This document shows, piece by piece, positions 37,985 to 45,783 of a stretch of 64,000 bases of DNA; position 1 is the first letter of the stretch, and the number at the start of each line of letters is the position of its first letter. The notes under the pieces are model-generated. The model saw only the letters and a list, made by a program, of their open reading frames with translations. It was not told the DNA's origin and did not search any database. The position numbers and the translations under genes were made by a program. The DNA lies in assembly GCF_003815875.1 (NCBI RefSeq), contig NZ_CP033924.1, positions 682,001 through 746,000 on the forward strand, given 5' to 3'. The stretch is from Chryseobacterium lactis. Lineage in GTDB: Bacteria; Bacteroidota; Bacteroidia; Flavobacteriales; Weeksellaceae.

Positions 37985-38036
37985 TGCCCCTGAAAAGAAT
38001 TTTACTTTTCAGAGGCAATCTAAGCCAAAAGGCTTA
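37985..38036. terminator. Two adjacent hairpins at convergent gene ends
   Basis: TGCCCCTGAAAAG / CTTTTCAGAGGCA (one mismatch) follows ruvC, and TAAGCC-AAAA-GGCTTA (38021-38036) sits against the stop of the M43 protease gene. Confidence 0.6.
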
Positions 38037-38039
38037 ATT

Positions 38040-39974
38040 TTAGTTATTTAAGAACTTTTTAGATTCTTTTTTACTTTTATCAGAATAATTGATAATAAAT
38101 GCTCCTTTTGGAAGTTCTCTCTCAATTCGGATCTCATTTGTCTTAGTAGCTCCTTTTTGAATAAGTTTGCCACTCAGATCATAAATCTGATAATCTCCAA
38201 ATACATCATTCTTATTTCCTACAAGTCTGAGTTTATTTTCAGCTTTAACATATAGTAATTTTGAATCTGAATTAAGTTTAGTTTCAGAAGTTCCCAAAGT
38301 TCCTGTTATTCTTACAGCATAATCTTCCATTTGTCCATATTGCAACTGAGAACATGCCGTTGCCATATCCGGAACCGCAACACTATTAAAAGTTGCCGCA
38401 TCTACAGCAACTCTCATTCTCAGGTAAGTATTCTTTACCGCACTTTGTGGCGGAGTAATAGTATTAGCTAATACAACTGTTGCTCCTCTAGCCACAGGAT
38501 TTGCTGAAGTGTTATCAACTACCAGTTCAGAATCTTCAAATGAACCGTTATTATTATAATCTATCCATACTTTTGTTTTAAATTTATCAGCCTGGCCAAA
38601 ACCATTCAGGTAACTTACTTTCAATTCTGTACCTGATTCTGCCGAAATATCTGTATAGAAAGCAGGTCTTATACATGTTGCTGTTGAATAGTCCGCATAA
38701 AAAATGGGAGCAGACTCATCTGAATCATACCCGTTAGTCATGCTGCTTATAGTACCCATCTGTACTCTGTAAGGTCCTATAGCAAAATTATTATTGGTAG
38801 GATGTGCAATTCCTGAAGGATTACATTGTGCCGCTACAATAGTGACCGGTGAAGGAACAACGACAGAGGGATCCTGGCCAGCCGTTGAGTTGATTAAATT
38901 TTTTCTGTATTCCATCATCAACATAATCGCTCGCTCTCTCTGCCCCGCTGTAAACTTCCTATTGGTATTTGAGTAATTCATTATATTGTATTGAACACCT
39001 TGATAATTTTTACCAGTACATGGATTAATCTCCGAGTTTGAAGGAGCCGGATCCTGGTAATAGGCAGCACCAGATACTTCTGTATCGCAAACTTTATCAT
39101 TATCTACCATACAATCGGTTTCTGTAGGAGGACAATATCCCGGACTTCCACTAGGAGCTAAAAAATCTCCTCCGTCAAAAGTATGGTATAATCCAAAAGC
39201 ATGTCCTAATTCGTGGGTTAATGTTGTATTATGTGCTCTTTTAATTGTAGCAACCTTCATAAAGCTTTCATATCCATAATCATAAGCATCAGGAGTTCTA
39301 GCATACCCCATTATTCCACCTCCGTTTTGTTGTTGCCCGTTAAAGCCAATGATGACATAGATATTAAAATAGGAAGTTTCAGGCCAATGTGGAGCCAGTG
39401 CTTTAATCGCATCGTCACTTGCCCCAGTTCCGAGATTTGTTGCTGATAAACGGAACTTTACCCCACTTGCGTCATATAAAGGAACTGAGCTTCCGTTATA
39501 TCTTACAATTCCTGTAGTAGATGTACACTGTGGGCTTCTTTTTGCCAATACCAGTTTAAAGGGAATCACATTTCCGCCGTCAGGACCTGCCCCTTCAGGA
39601 TAGAATCCATTACCGTAAGTAGTGGCATACATCTTATTGGCCCTGTCTAGCCAATTAATAATCTCCTGATCAGTTACTTTTAGATTAGCATTAGTCGCCG
39701 CACTGGATTCAATGACATGAACAACAACCGGAATTTCAAATATCTGACCGTTATAAAGTCCATTCCAGGAGGTCGTTCCCCCATTTTTTTTAAGAAAAGA
39801 CTGTTTGTCCATATTTCTTAATTGTTCCTCTACAATTTCACGTCTTTCCTTTAACCCAGGATATTTAATGTCTAATTTTCGCATACTTTCATCAAAACCG
39901 CAAAAATTTTCACGATTTTGAGAAAACACATTAATAGATAATAAAATTATCAAAATAATATTAATTCTTTTCAT
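38040..39974 (-). CDS. Secreted M43 (pappalysin-type) zinc metalloprotease with T9SS type A domain (paralogue 1)
   Basis: The 644-aa protein has a signal peptide (ending INVFSQ, residue 19) and a pro-region with CGFDESMRKL. The metzincin site is HELGHAFGLYH (His254, Glu255, His258, His264). Cysteine-rich NPCTGKNYQGVQYNIMNYS supplies the Met-turn (NIMNYS). A GEVED-type beta domain follows (VWIDYNNNGSFEDSEL, then YGQMEDYAVRI), then a C-terminal T9SS type A domain (YQIYDLSGKLIQKG). It is secreted, likely activated by removal of the pro-region. Its close paralogue lies at 43514-45391, so the two bracket an opposite-strand membrane-protease gene pair. Confidence 0.93.
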   Translation of the reverse strand: MKRINIILIILLSINVFSQNRENFCGFDESMRKLDIKYPGLKERREIVEEQLRNMDKQSFLKKNGGTTSWNGLYNGQIFEIPVVVHVIESSAATNANLKVTDQEIINWLDRANKMYATTYGNGFYPEGAGPDGGNVIPFKLVLAKRSPQCTSTTGIVRYNGSSVPLYDASGVKFRLSATNLGTGASDDAIKALAPHWPETSYFNIYVIIGFNGQQQNGGGIMGYARTPDAYDYGYESFMKVATIKRAHNTTLTHELGHAFGLYHTFDGGDFLAPSGSPGYCPPTETDCMVDNDKVCDTEVSGAAYYQDPAPSNSEINPCTGKNYQGVQYNIMNYSNTNRKFTAGQRERAIMLMMEYRKNLINSTAGQDPSVVVPSPVTIVAAQCNPSGIAHPTNNNFAIGPYRVQMGTISSMTNGYDSDESAPIFYADYSTATCIRPAFYTDISAESGTELKVSYLNGFGQADKFKTKVWIDYNNNGSFEDSELVVDNTSANPVARGATVVLANTITPPQSAVKNTYLRMRVAVDAATFNSVAVPDMATACSQLQYGQMEDYAVRITGTLGTSETKLNSDSKLLYVKAENKLRLVGNKNDVFGDYQIYDLSGKLIQKGATKTNEIRIERELPKGAFIINYSDKSKKESKKFLNN

Positions 39975-40003
39975 TTACTTAATTATTAATTATTAATTAG
40001 CTT

Positions 40004-40011
40004 CAAATATA
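40004..40011 (-). promoter_or_regulatory. -7 box for M43 protease paralogue 1
   Basis: TATATTTG on the - strand, a perfect TAnnTTTG match, lies 29 bases before the ATG at 39974. Confidence 0.5.
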
Positions 40012-40175
40012 ATAATTTAATAAATCTAACATAGAATTTTATTGCTAAAAAATTAATCATTTCAAATTTCACGTAAGAGTAGAATATATAATTCAATAAC
40101 AGTTATTTATGCAAATCATTACAATTACTTGGTAAAACATAATACTATCTTTTACATTGGTATGATTTTTAGTAG

Positions 40176-40183
40176 TACATTTG
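40176..40183 (+). promoter_or_regulatory. -7 box for the DUF4407 / AAA-M41 operon
   Basis: TACATTTG, with a TTG 16 bases upstream (40157-40159), fits a Bacteroidota promoter. It overlaps the alternative TTG start at 40181, supporting the ATG at 40199. Confidence 0.55.
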
Positions 40184-40198
40184 TATAAATTTTCACTT

Positions 40199-41269
40199 AT
40201 GAAAACAAACCAACAAACTATAAATCAAGCGAATCACAAAATAAACTGGTTCCAGAAGTTTCTTATGGTATGTTCCGGCGGAAATATCCATATTTTAAGA
40301 AAGACTCCGAGCGAATGGAATAAATTTTCAGGCATCGGAGGAATTGTACTATTCACTGCAGTATTTGCTACTTTATCCGCAGGCTATGCGATGTATACGG
40401 TATTTGATAACATCTGGGCAGCAACAGGCTTTGGAATCCTGTGGGGTCTAATGATATTTAACCTGGACAGATATATTGTTTCATCGATTAAAAAAACCGG
40501 AACATGGTGGAATCAGATTCTTATGGCCATTCCCAGATTGGTACTCGCTACCTTCTTAGGAATTATCATTTCAAAACCTTTAGAGCTTAAAATTTTTGAA
40601 AAGGAAGTTAATAAGCAGCTGAACACCATTATTCAAAGAAATAAAAAACAGCTTCAGGGTGAGATGACCGGAAGAATTCTTCAACAAAGCGGACCTTTTG
40701 AAACTGAGAAAAAACAAATTTCAGAAAAAACAGCCCAGTACCAAAAAGCATATGATTCAGCCTCGGTAGAGCTTGAAAAAGAAATTTTAGGAAAGCAAAC
40801 CGGCTTAACCAGTGGTAAAGAAGGGTTTGGATCAAATGCCAAACGGAAGCAGCAATTGAAGGAACGGCGCAGACTTGATCTTGAGAACTATCAAAAACAA
40901 TCCGCTCCACGACTGGATTATTTAGATAAAGAAATATCTAAAGTATATACCAACCTGGAAACAGAAAGAAAATCTACTGAAACTTTTGAAGATAAGTTTA
41001 ACGGATTTGCAGCCAGACTTCAGGCGCTGGATGAGCTTGGTAAAAGTTCTGCCATTATAGGACTCGCGGCAGCTTTTATCATGGGCTTATTTATTTGTCT
41101 TGAGATCTCGCCGGTTATTGTAAAATTGATATCTCATGTAGGACCCTATGACTATCTTCTTGAAAAAACAGAAAATGATTTCAGGCTCTACTCCAAAGAA
41201 AAAATTGAGAAAGGAAACGCTCTGACTGATTTTCGTATCGAAGATTTTAAAGATAATTTAAAAAATTAG
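40199..41269 (+). CDS. DUF4407 family membrane protein
   Basis: The start is ATG 40199 (356 aa); the TTG at 40181 overlaps the promoter box. Three hydrophobic segments near the N-terminus (GIGGIVLFTAVFATLSAGYA, IWAATGFGILWGLMIF, ILMAIPRLVLATFLGIIIS) precede a long charged region (about 125-270) rich in Lys/Glu/Gln and probably coiled-coil, then one more membrane segment (IIGLAAAFIMGLFICLEI). That is the layout of DUF4407, whose function is unknown. The stop TAG shares its G with a GTG of the next gene, so the two are almost certainly co-translated. I infer that it supplies a membrane anchor for the AAA-M41 protein, which has no membrane segment of its own. Confidence 0.85.
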   Translation: MKTNQQTINQANHKINWFQKFLMVCSGGNIHILRKTPSEWNKFSGIGGIVLFTAVFATLSAGYAMYTVFDNIWAATGFGILWGLMIFNLDRYIVSSIKKTGTWWNQILMAIPRLVLATFLGIIISKPLELKIFEKEVNKQLNTIIQRNKKQLQGEMTGRILQQSGPFETEKKQISEKTAQYQKAYDSASVELEKEILGKQTGLTSGKEGFGSNAKRKQQLKERRRLDLENYQKQSAPRLDYLDKEISKVYTNLETERKSTETFEDKFNGFAARLQALDELGKSSAIIGLAAAFIMGLFICLEISPVIVKLISHVGPYDYLLEKTENDFRLYSKEKIEKGNALTDFRIEDFKDNLKN

Positions 41270-41283
41270 TGTATTTTTCATCT

Positions 41284-43146
41284 ATGATTATTGACAAAGA
41301 AGAAATCAAGAAGAAAAAGAAAAAGCTGGATGATTGTAAAGCATTCCTGAAAAAAGAATTTATCGGGATAGACAAGATCATCGATGACATAATGGAATAT
41401 ATCCAGATCTGGTATCTTATGCCGGAAATTCTGACACGCCCCGTGGTCATCAACCTTTGGGGAATGACGGGAGTAGGAAAAACAGATCTGGTAAGAAAGA
41501 TGGTACGCTTCCTTGAATTTCAGAACCGCTTTGTCGAAATCGAACTCAGTAATTCTGATGAGACTTCCTGGAGTAAAAGCGTTTCTGACATATTCCAAAG
41601 CAATGGTCTGAGTGATGAGAAGCCGAGTATTGTACTTTTTGATGAAATTCAACGTTTTAATACTCTTGACCCTGATGGCACTCCGGTTCCACAAACTAAA
41701 TTTACAGATTTCTGGGAACTATTAAGCGATGGACGTTTAAGCAAAAGAGAACGCGAAGATCTTGAACATTATCTATTCTCTTATCTTTTGCGTAAAAAAG
41801 AAAATGACAGGCGCAAATTAAACGGAGAAACAGAGCTGGATGAAAATCCTTATCTTAATTTATGGGATGCTAAAGAACTCAAAAAATACCTCAGTATGGA
41901 TGATGATGTGATGAGCATTATTGATATGAAAGAGGAAGACATGATCAAGCTGATCCGTAAAAAGCAGAAGGAAAAGAAAATTTATGAGCCGGTAAATTAC
42001 AGCAAAATGCTGATTATCATCAGCGGAAATTTAGATGAAGCGTTTCAAATGTCCCGGGAAACCAGCGAGGCAGATATAGACGCCAATATTTATCATGCCT
42101 TTACAAAAAAAATAACGGTTGTAGACATTAAGAATGCTTTATCCAGAAAGTTCCGCCCTGAGCAGGTGGCCCGGTTTGGCAATATTCACCTGATTTATTT
42201 TTCATTAAAGACAGAGGATTTCAATAAACTGATTCAAAGGGAGATCAATACCCTGAAACATAATACCAAAACAAAATTTGGGGTTGGTTTAAAAATAAAT
42301 AAAAACATCAATGACCTCATCTACAGAAATGGTGTGTTTCCGGTGCAGGGCGTTCGTCCCGTTTTCAGTAGTGTGGTTGATATTTTGGATACGAACTTGA
42401 GTAAGTTTCTTTTTGAAGCAATTATCCATGAAGATCAGTCTATAGAAATTGATTATCTGGAACAACAGAAAATAATTACCGGAAAGGTAGGAAACCGAGT
42501 TATTGAAATTCCTTATCTGGGAAAAATAGATAAAATACGACAATCCAACCTAGAGGACGCAGTGGCTAACATCAGTGTCCACGAATGCGGTCATGCCGTT
42601 TGTTATATGCTTTACACAGGTTTTGTACCGCTTCAACTTAAAAGCAAAGTGGCAAGCAGCTATGCAGCTGGTTTTACGTTTCCCCATCAGATTCATGACA
42701 CCAAGGAAAGTATTTTGGATCGGGTTAAAATTTATCTTGCAGGAGGAATTGCTGAAGAAATTGTTTTTGGTGATAAAAACGCCAGTATCGGAAGAAGCCA
42801 TGACAGGGAGCAGGCAACTATCCTTGCTATTGACTATATCCGGAAATACGGTTTCGAAGTAAATTATCAGGCTACTTATAACCTTGAAGAATATCCTCAT
42901 CGCATGCAGCAGCATATTACCGATGAAAGGGTTGAAAACTTAATGCAGGAACTCGCCAGGAAAACAAAAGAAGATCTGATCCAGCATCTGGTTCTTTTGA
43001 AAAACATAAGCAAACAGCTTGGTGAAAAAGGAAGCCTGCAACCCAAAGAGGTTTCTGATATTGCTAAAAAGCATGGGCTTACTGTGGACATCAGAGAGGA
43101 AGGACATCTCCATATAGTTGATTATCATAAAATGCTTAATTCGTAG
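41284..43146 (+). CDS. Clp-like AAA+ ATPase fused to an FtsH-like M41 zinc peptidase domain
   Basis: Start is ATG 41284 (620 aa), 14 bases after the DUF4407 stop; an in-frame GTG at 41269 overlapping that stop is an alternative. The N-terminal AAA+ module has Walker A GMTGVGKT (60-67), Walker B IVLFDE (Asp120, Glu121), FRPEQVARF (290-298), like the FRPEF.NR of Clp/Hsp100 ATPases, and GVFPVQGVRP (350-359), like their GARP sensor-2 motif. From about residue 425 it resembles the FtsH peptidase: HECGH (433-437), LAGGIAEEIVFG, and a candidate third zinc ligand Asp507 in RSHDREQAT. FtsH itself has a different AAA class and its own membrane helices; none are seen here. This is likely an ATP-dependent protease on the inner membrane; substrates are unknown. 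Confidence 0.85.
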   Translation: MIIDKEEIKKKKKKLDDCKAFLKKEFIGIDKIIDDIMEYIQIWYLMPEILTRPVVINLWGMTGVGKTDLVRKMVRFLEFQNRFVEIELSNSDETSWSKSVSDIFQSNGLSDEKPSIVLFDEIQRFNTLDPDGTPVPQTKFTDFWELLSDGRLSKREREDLEHYLFSYLLRKKENDRRKLNGETELDENPYLNLWDAKELKKYLSMDDDVMSIIDMKEEDMIKLIRKKQKEKKIYEPVNYSKMLIIISGNLDEAFQMSRETSEADIDANIYHAFTKKITVVDIKNALSRKFRPEQVARFGNIHLIYFSLKTEDFNKLIQREINTLKHNTKTKFGVGLKINKNINDLIYRNGVFPVQGVRPVFSSVVDILDTNLSKFLFEAIIHEDQSIEIDYLEQQKIITGKVGNRVIEIPYLGKIDKIRQSNLEDAVANISVHECGHAVCYMLYTGFVPLQLKSKVASSYAAGFTFPHQIHDTKESILDRVKIYLAGGIAEEIVFGDKNASIGRSHDREQATILAIDYIRKYGFEVNYQATYNLEEYPHRMQQHITDERVENLMQELARKTKEDLIQHLVLLKNISKQLGEKGSLQPKEVSDIAKKHGLTVDIREEGHLHIVDYHKMLNS

Positions 43147-43178
43147 GAGGTCATTCTCAGAATAAAATATAACTTAAT

Positions 43179-43208
43179 AGCCTTTTAGTAGTACTGAAAG
43201 GCTTTTTG
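43179..43208 (+). terminator. Terminator of the DUF4407 / AAA-M41 operon
   Basis: AGCCTTTTAGT / ACTGAAAGGCT (11 bp with one G-T pair) is followed by TTTTT. Confidence 0.82.
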
Positions 43209-43261
43209 ATTTTAACATCCTGCTAAATAGGTAAAGGAATATTTTTTGCAGAAAATTCTAT

Positions 43262-43459
43262 ATGCCATCAAGTGTAGTGAATCATTTCATTTATTTTCCA
43301 GACACTGAAATATTAAGAATTATATATCAGTCGGGATCAGTATATGATTATCTTAAAGTACCGGCTTATATTGTGAAAAAATTCAGCGAGGCAAAATCTA
43401 AAGGAACTTTTCTGAATAAGGTAATCAAACCTAGATTTAAATATACCAGGGTTCAATAA
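43262..43459 (+). CDS. Small KTSC-domain protein
   Basis: 65 aa matching the KTSC domain pattern, with an I/V-x-Y-x-x-x-x-x-x-L-x-I-x-Y beginning (HFIYFPDTEILRIIYQSG), the central VYDYLKVPAYIV and a Lys-rich end (FLNKVIKPRFKYTRV). Such domains, named after lysine tRNA synthetase relatives, are small and of unknown function, perhaps binding nucleic acid. It follows the operon terminator by about 55 bases, so it is probably a separate transcript, closed by a hairpin at 43460. Confidence 0.8.
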   Translation: MPSSVVNHFIYFPDTEILRIIYQSGSVYDYLKVPAYIVKKFSEAKSKGTFLNKVIKPRFKYTRVQ

Positions 43460-43486
43460 AAATGCCCCCATTTTACTGGAGGCATT
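43460..43486. terminator. Convergent terminator
   Basis: AATGCCCCCA / TGGAGGCATT (one mismatch) around TTTTAC, with A-rich and T-rich flanks. Confidence 0.65.
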
Positions 43487-43513
43487 GATATGTATTCTAT
43501 ATATTAATCAGAA

Positions 43514-45391
43514 TTACTTAATGATCAATTTAGATGTTTTGCTATCTTTTCCGTTAGAAACCTGGATCATATAAACTCCTTTTTCAAGGTTTTGGTTTAT
43601 TTTGAAAATTCCGGTTCTTTCTTCAGATACAGATGGGCTTACTACCAATCTTCCTGACATATCAGAAATAGAAACCTTTAAGTTCTTAGCATTTTTAGCT
43701 TTGATAAATACTTTATCACCAGTAGCAACCGGGTTAGGATAGATTACTAAATCATCTTTGTCAGTTTTTACTTCAGAGGTTCCAAGATTTTGCACCAATC
43801 TTACAGAATAGTCTTCAATCTGTCCATATGCTAATTGTCCACAAGCTACATTGGCACCACCCATGTCTGCTGAAACTCTCATACGAAGTGGAGTATCCTG
43901 TACCGCAGTTGCCGGAGGTGTGAAGTTAGCTGTAAATGTTCCGTAACCACCTGCTCCAGCTTGAACGTTGTTACCTGATGCTACTAATTCACTTGCTTCA
44001 AAAGCACCATTATTGTTGTAGTCAATCCATACTCTTATTGATTGATCCAGATTAGTAGCTTTTAAGAATCCAACCTCAACAGTTTGCTGCTGCCCTACCA
44101 CTAATGGAGTATAAGAATTAGCAACACAAGCTTTGGTAGTATAATCTACATAGAAAGCAGGAGCACCTGGCCACGTAGCCGCAGATGAATTGTTGATATC
44201 ACCTAATTTTACAGACGTAGGTCCTGCAAGAAACGCACTTGCTGTGCTAGGGTTAGCAACACCTGTAGGGTTACATGTAGCTGCAATAGGAGTTGTTGAA
44301 ACCGGTGTTGCAGGAAGAGCTGTAGCTCCTTTAGAAGTTGTTAAGCTGCTTCTGATCAACATAAAGAAATCTTCAATTCTATCTCCCTGACCAGCAGTAA
44401 ACTTCTGAGCAACAGTATTGGTATAATTCATCATATTATACTGCACCCCCTGATAATTTGCACCAGTACAAGGATTAATTGTAGAATTGGAAGGAATAAC
44501 AGGCCAGAAAGTGTACGCACTTCCTGCTCTTTCAGTATCGCACACCTCATCATCATCTTCACCACAAACACCAGTTGTAGGCGGGCAATAGTCGTTATCA
44601 CCAGGTACAGCGTCATACCTTCCTCCTTCAAAAGTATGATATAATCCCATTGCATGCCCGAATTCATGAGCGAATGTCGTATCGTGTGGATTCGTTACAA
44701 CCCCCGTTTTCATAAAAGATTCATATCCTGCATCAGTACTGTTTGGAAATGCTGCAAATCCCATAAGCCCTGCAGTTGGAGTGTTACTTCCATCAAAAGT
44801 AGTAATTACATAAATATTAAAGTATGAAGTTTCCGACCAGTGCGGAGCCAAAGTTTTGATTGCCGCTCTTGAAGCTCCGTTTCCTGTCTGGTAAGCCATC
44901 CCTGAAGTTGTATAGCCAGCCAGTGATGTCCCGTTGTATCTTACAATACCTGTAGTTGCATTACAGTTAGGATCTCTTTTTGCCAAAACAAGTTTAATTG
45001 GAAAAACAGCTGAAGTTCCGAAATCTGCTGGTGTACCTGCTGCCGGCCAAGGATATGTACCTGCATACATTTTATTAGCATTATCCAACCAAGTCTGGAT
45101 TTGGGCATCTGTTCTCGTATAGGAAGCATTGTTTCCTTCAATTACATGAACTACAACAGGAATTTCATAAACTCCGTTTACTGTTTTACCAGTAGCAGAT
45201 AGAGGATTTGCTTTTTTCTCTGCCTGAATTTTTTTGATTACTTTATCAAAAACCTGTCTTAAACCTGGGTTTTCTCTATCCTGCATTTTTAAAGCGTCAT
45301 CAAAACCGCATATTCTTGATGGTTGTTGATGTTGCTGTGCTGTTAACGAAAGCGAAAATAGCGCTGCTCCATAAAGGAAAGTTTTCTTCAT
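43514..45391 (-). CDS. Secreted M43 (pappalysin-type) zinc metalloprotease with T9SS type A domain (paralogue 2)
   Basis: 625 aa, collinear with the protease at 38040. It has a signal peptide (ending SLTAQ, residue 19) and the pro-region start ICGFDDALKM. The metzincin site is HEFGHAMGLYH (His242, Glu243, His246, His252). NPCTGANYQGVQYNMMNYT contains the Met-turn, the GEVED-type domain shows VWIDYNNNGAFEASEL and YGQIEDYSVRL, and a clear T9SS type A domain closes it (LVIYPNPVATGDKVFI ... VYMIQVSNGKDSKTSKLIIK by position). Its C-terminal sorting signal is more canonical than that of paralogue 1, which lacks the YPNP motif. It is secreted, and probably degrades host or environmental protein. Confidence 0.93.
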   Translation of the reverse strand: MKKTFLYGAALFSLSLTAQQHQQPSRICGFDDALKMQDRENPGLRQVFDKVIKKIQAEKKANPLSATGKTVNGVYEIPVVVHVIEGNNASYTRTDAQIQTWLDNANKMYAGTYPWPAAGTPADFGTSAVFPIKLVLAKRDPNCNATTGIVRYNGTSLAGYTTSGMAYQTGNGASRAAIKTLAPHWSETSYFNIYVITTFDGSNTPTAGLMGFAAFPNSTDAGYESFMKTGVVTNPHDTTFAHEFGHAMGLYHTFEGGRYDAVPGDNDYCPPTTGVCGEDDDEVCDTERAGSAYTFWPVIPSNSTINPCTGANYQGVQYNMMNYTNTVAQKFTAGQGDRIEDFFMLIRSSLTTSKGATALPATPVSTTPIAATCNPTGVANPSTASAFLAGPTSVKLGDINNSSAATWPGAPAFYVDYTTKACVANSYTPLVVGQQQTVEVGFLKATNLDQSIRVWIDYNNNGAFEASELVASGNNVQAGAGGYGTFTANFTPPATAVQDTPLRMRVSADMGGANVACGQLAYGQIEDYSVRLVQNLGTSEVKTDKDDLVIYPNPVATGDKVFIKAKNAKNLKVSISDMSGRLVVSPSVSEERTGIFKINQNLEKGVYMIQVSNGKDSKTSKLIIK

Positions 45392-45478
45392 TTTTATTAT
45401 TTTTAAAAGTTTTCAAATATTTAATCTTATCAACCTATCATACTATTTATATGCACCATTATGCACTAAAAAATAAAT

Positions 45479-45501
45479 AAGTATTAAAAATTTTAATACT
45501 T
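45479..45501. repeat. Inverted repeat upstream of M43 paralogue 2
   Basis: Perfect 11-bp arms separated by a single A, about 90 bases before the protease ATG. It may be a regulator-binding site or simply AT-rich sequence. Confidence 0.35.
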
Positions 45502-45731
45502 AGTCGAACAAATAACTTTTTTGTTACACTTTTTACTATGTTTTTTTAATATTAATTTAAAAATTTCTTTACAAAATATTCACAAAACATAGTATTTTAA
45601 TCAGGTATTGAAAAATCACAAAACCTCAACCAGCTAAAAATCAGAGAACTATTACTTTTTCTCATAATAGCTCAAAACAATTCTAAAAATTTTAATTATT
45701 TTTTCCATATTTCCCTATTTGGACACTATAA

Positions 45732-45767
45732 ATACAAAAGCCGCACAAATTTGTGCGGCTTTTGTAT
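45732..45767. terminator. Terminator of guaB (perfect 36-base inverted repeat)
   Basis: ATACAAAAGCCGCACAAA followed by its exact reverse complement, just downstream of the guaB stop at 45784 on the - strand. Because both outer arms are A/T-rich it can work in either direction. Confidence 0.9.
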
Positions 45768-45783
45768 ATTATTTATATATGAT

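Larger units (their letters stand above)
45392..45783. other. 392-bp intergenic region between guaB and M43 paralogue 2
   Basis: It holds the guaB terminator (45732-45767) and, nearer the protease start, a 23-base AT-rich inverted repeat (45479-45501: AAGTATTAAAA / TTTTAATACTT around one A) that could be an operator. No ORF or perfect TAnnTTTG box on the - strand was found. Confidence 0.6.

Noticed and set aside
40181..40198. TTG at 40181 as start of the DUF4407 gene
   Set aside because: It overlaps the -7 box TACATTTG; the ATG at 40199 is preferable.
42575..42862. 95-codon frame inside the M41 domain region
   Set aside because: Overlaps the AAA-M41 gene in another frame where HECGH and other motifs are conserved.
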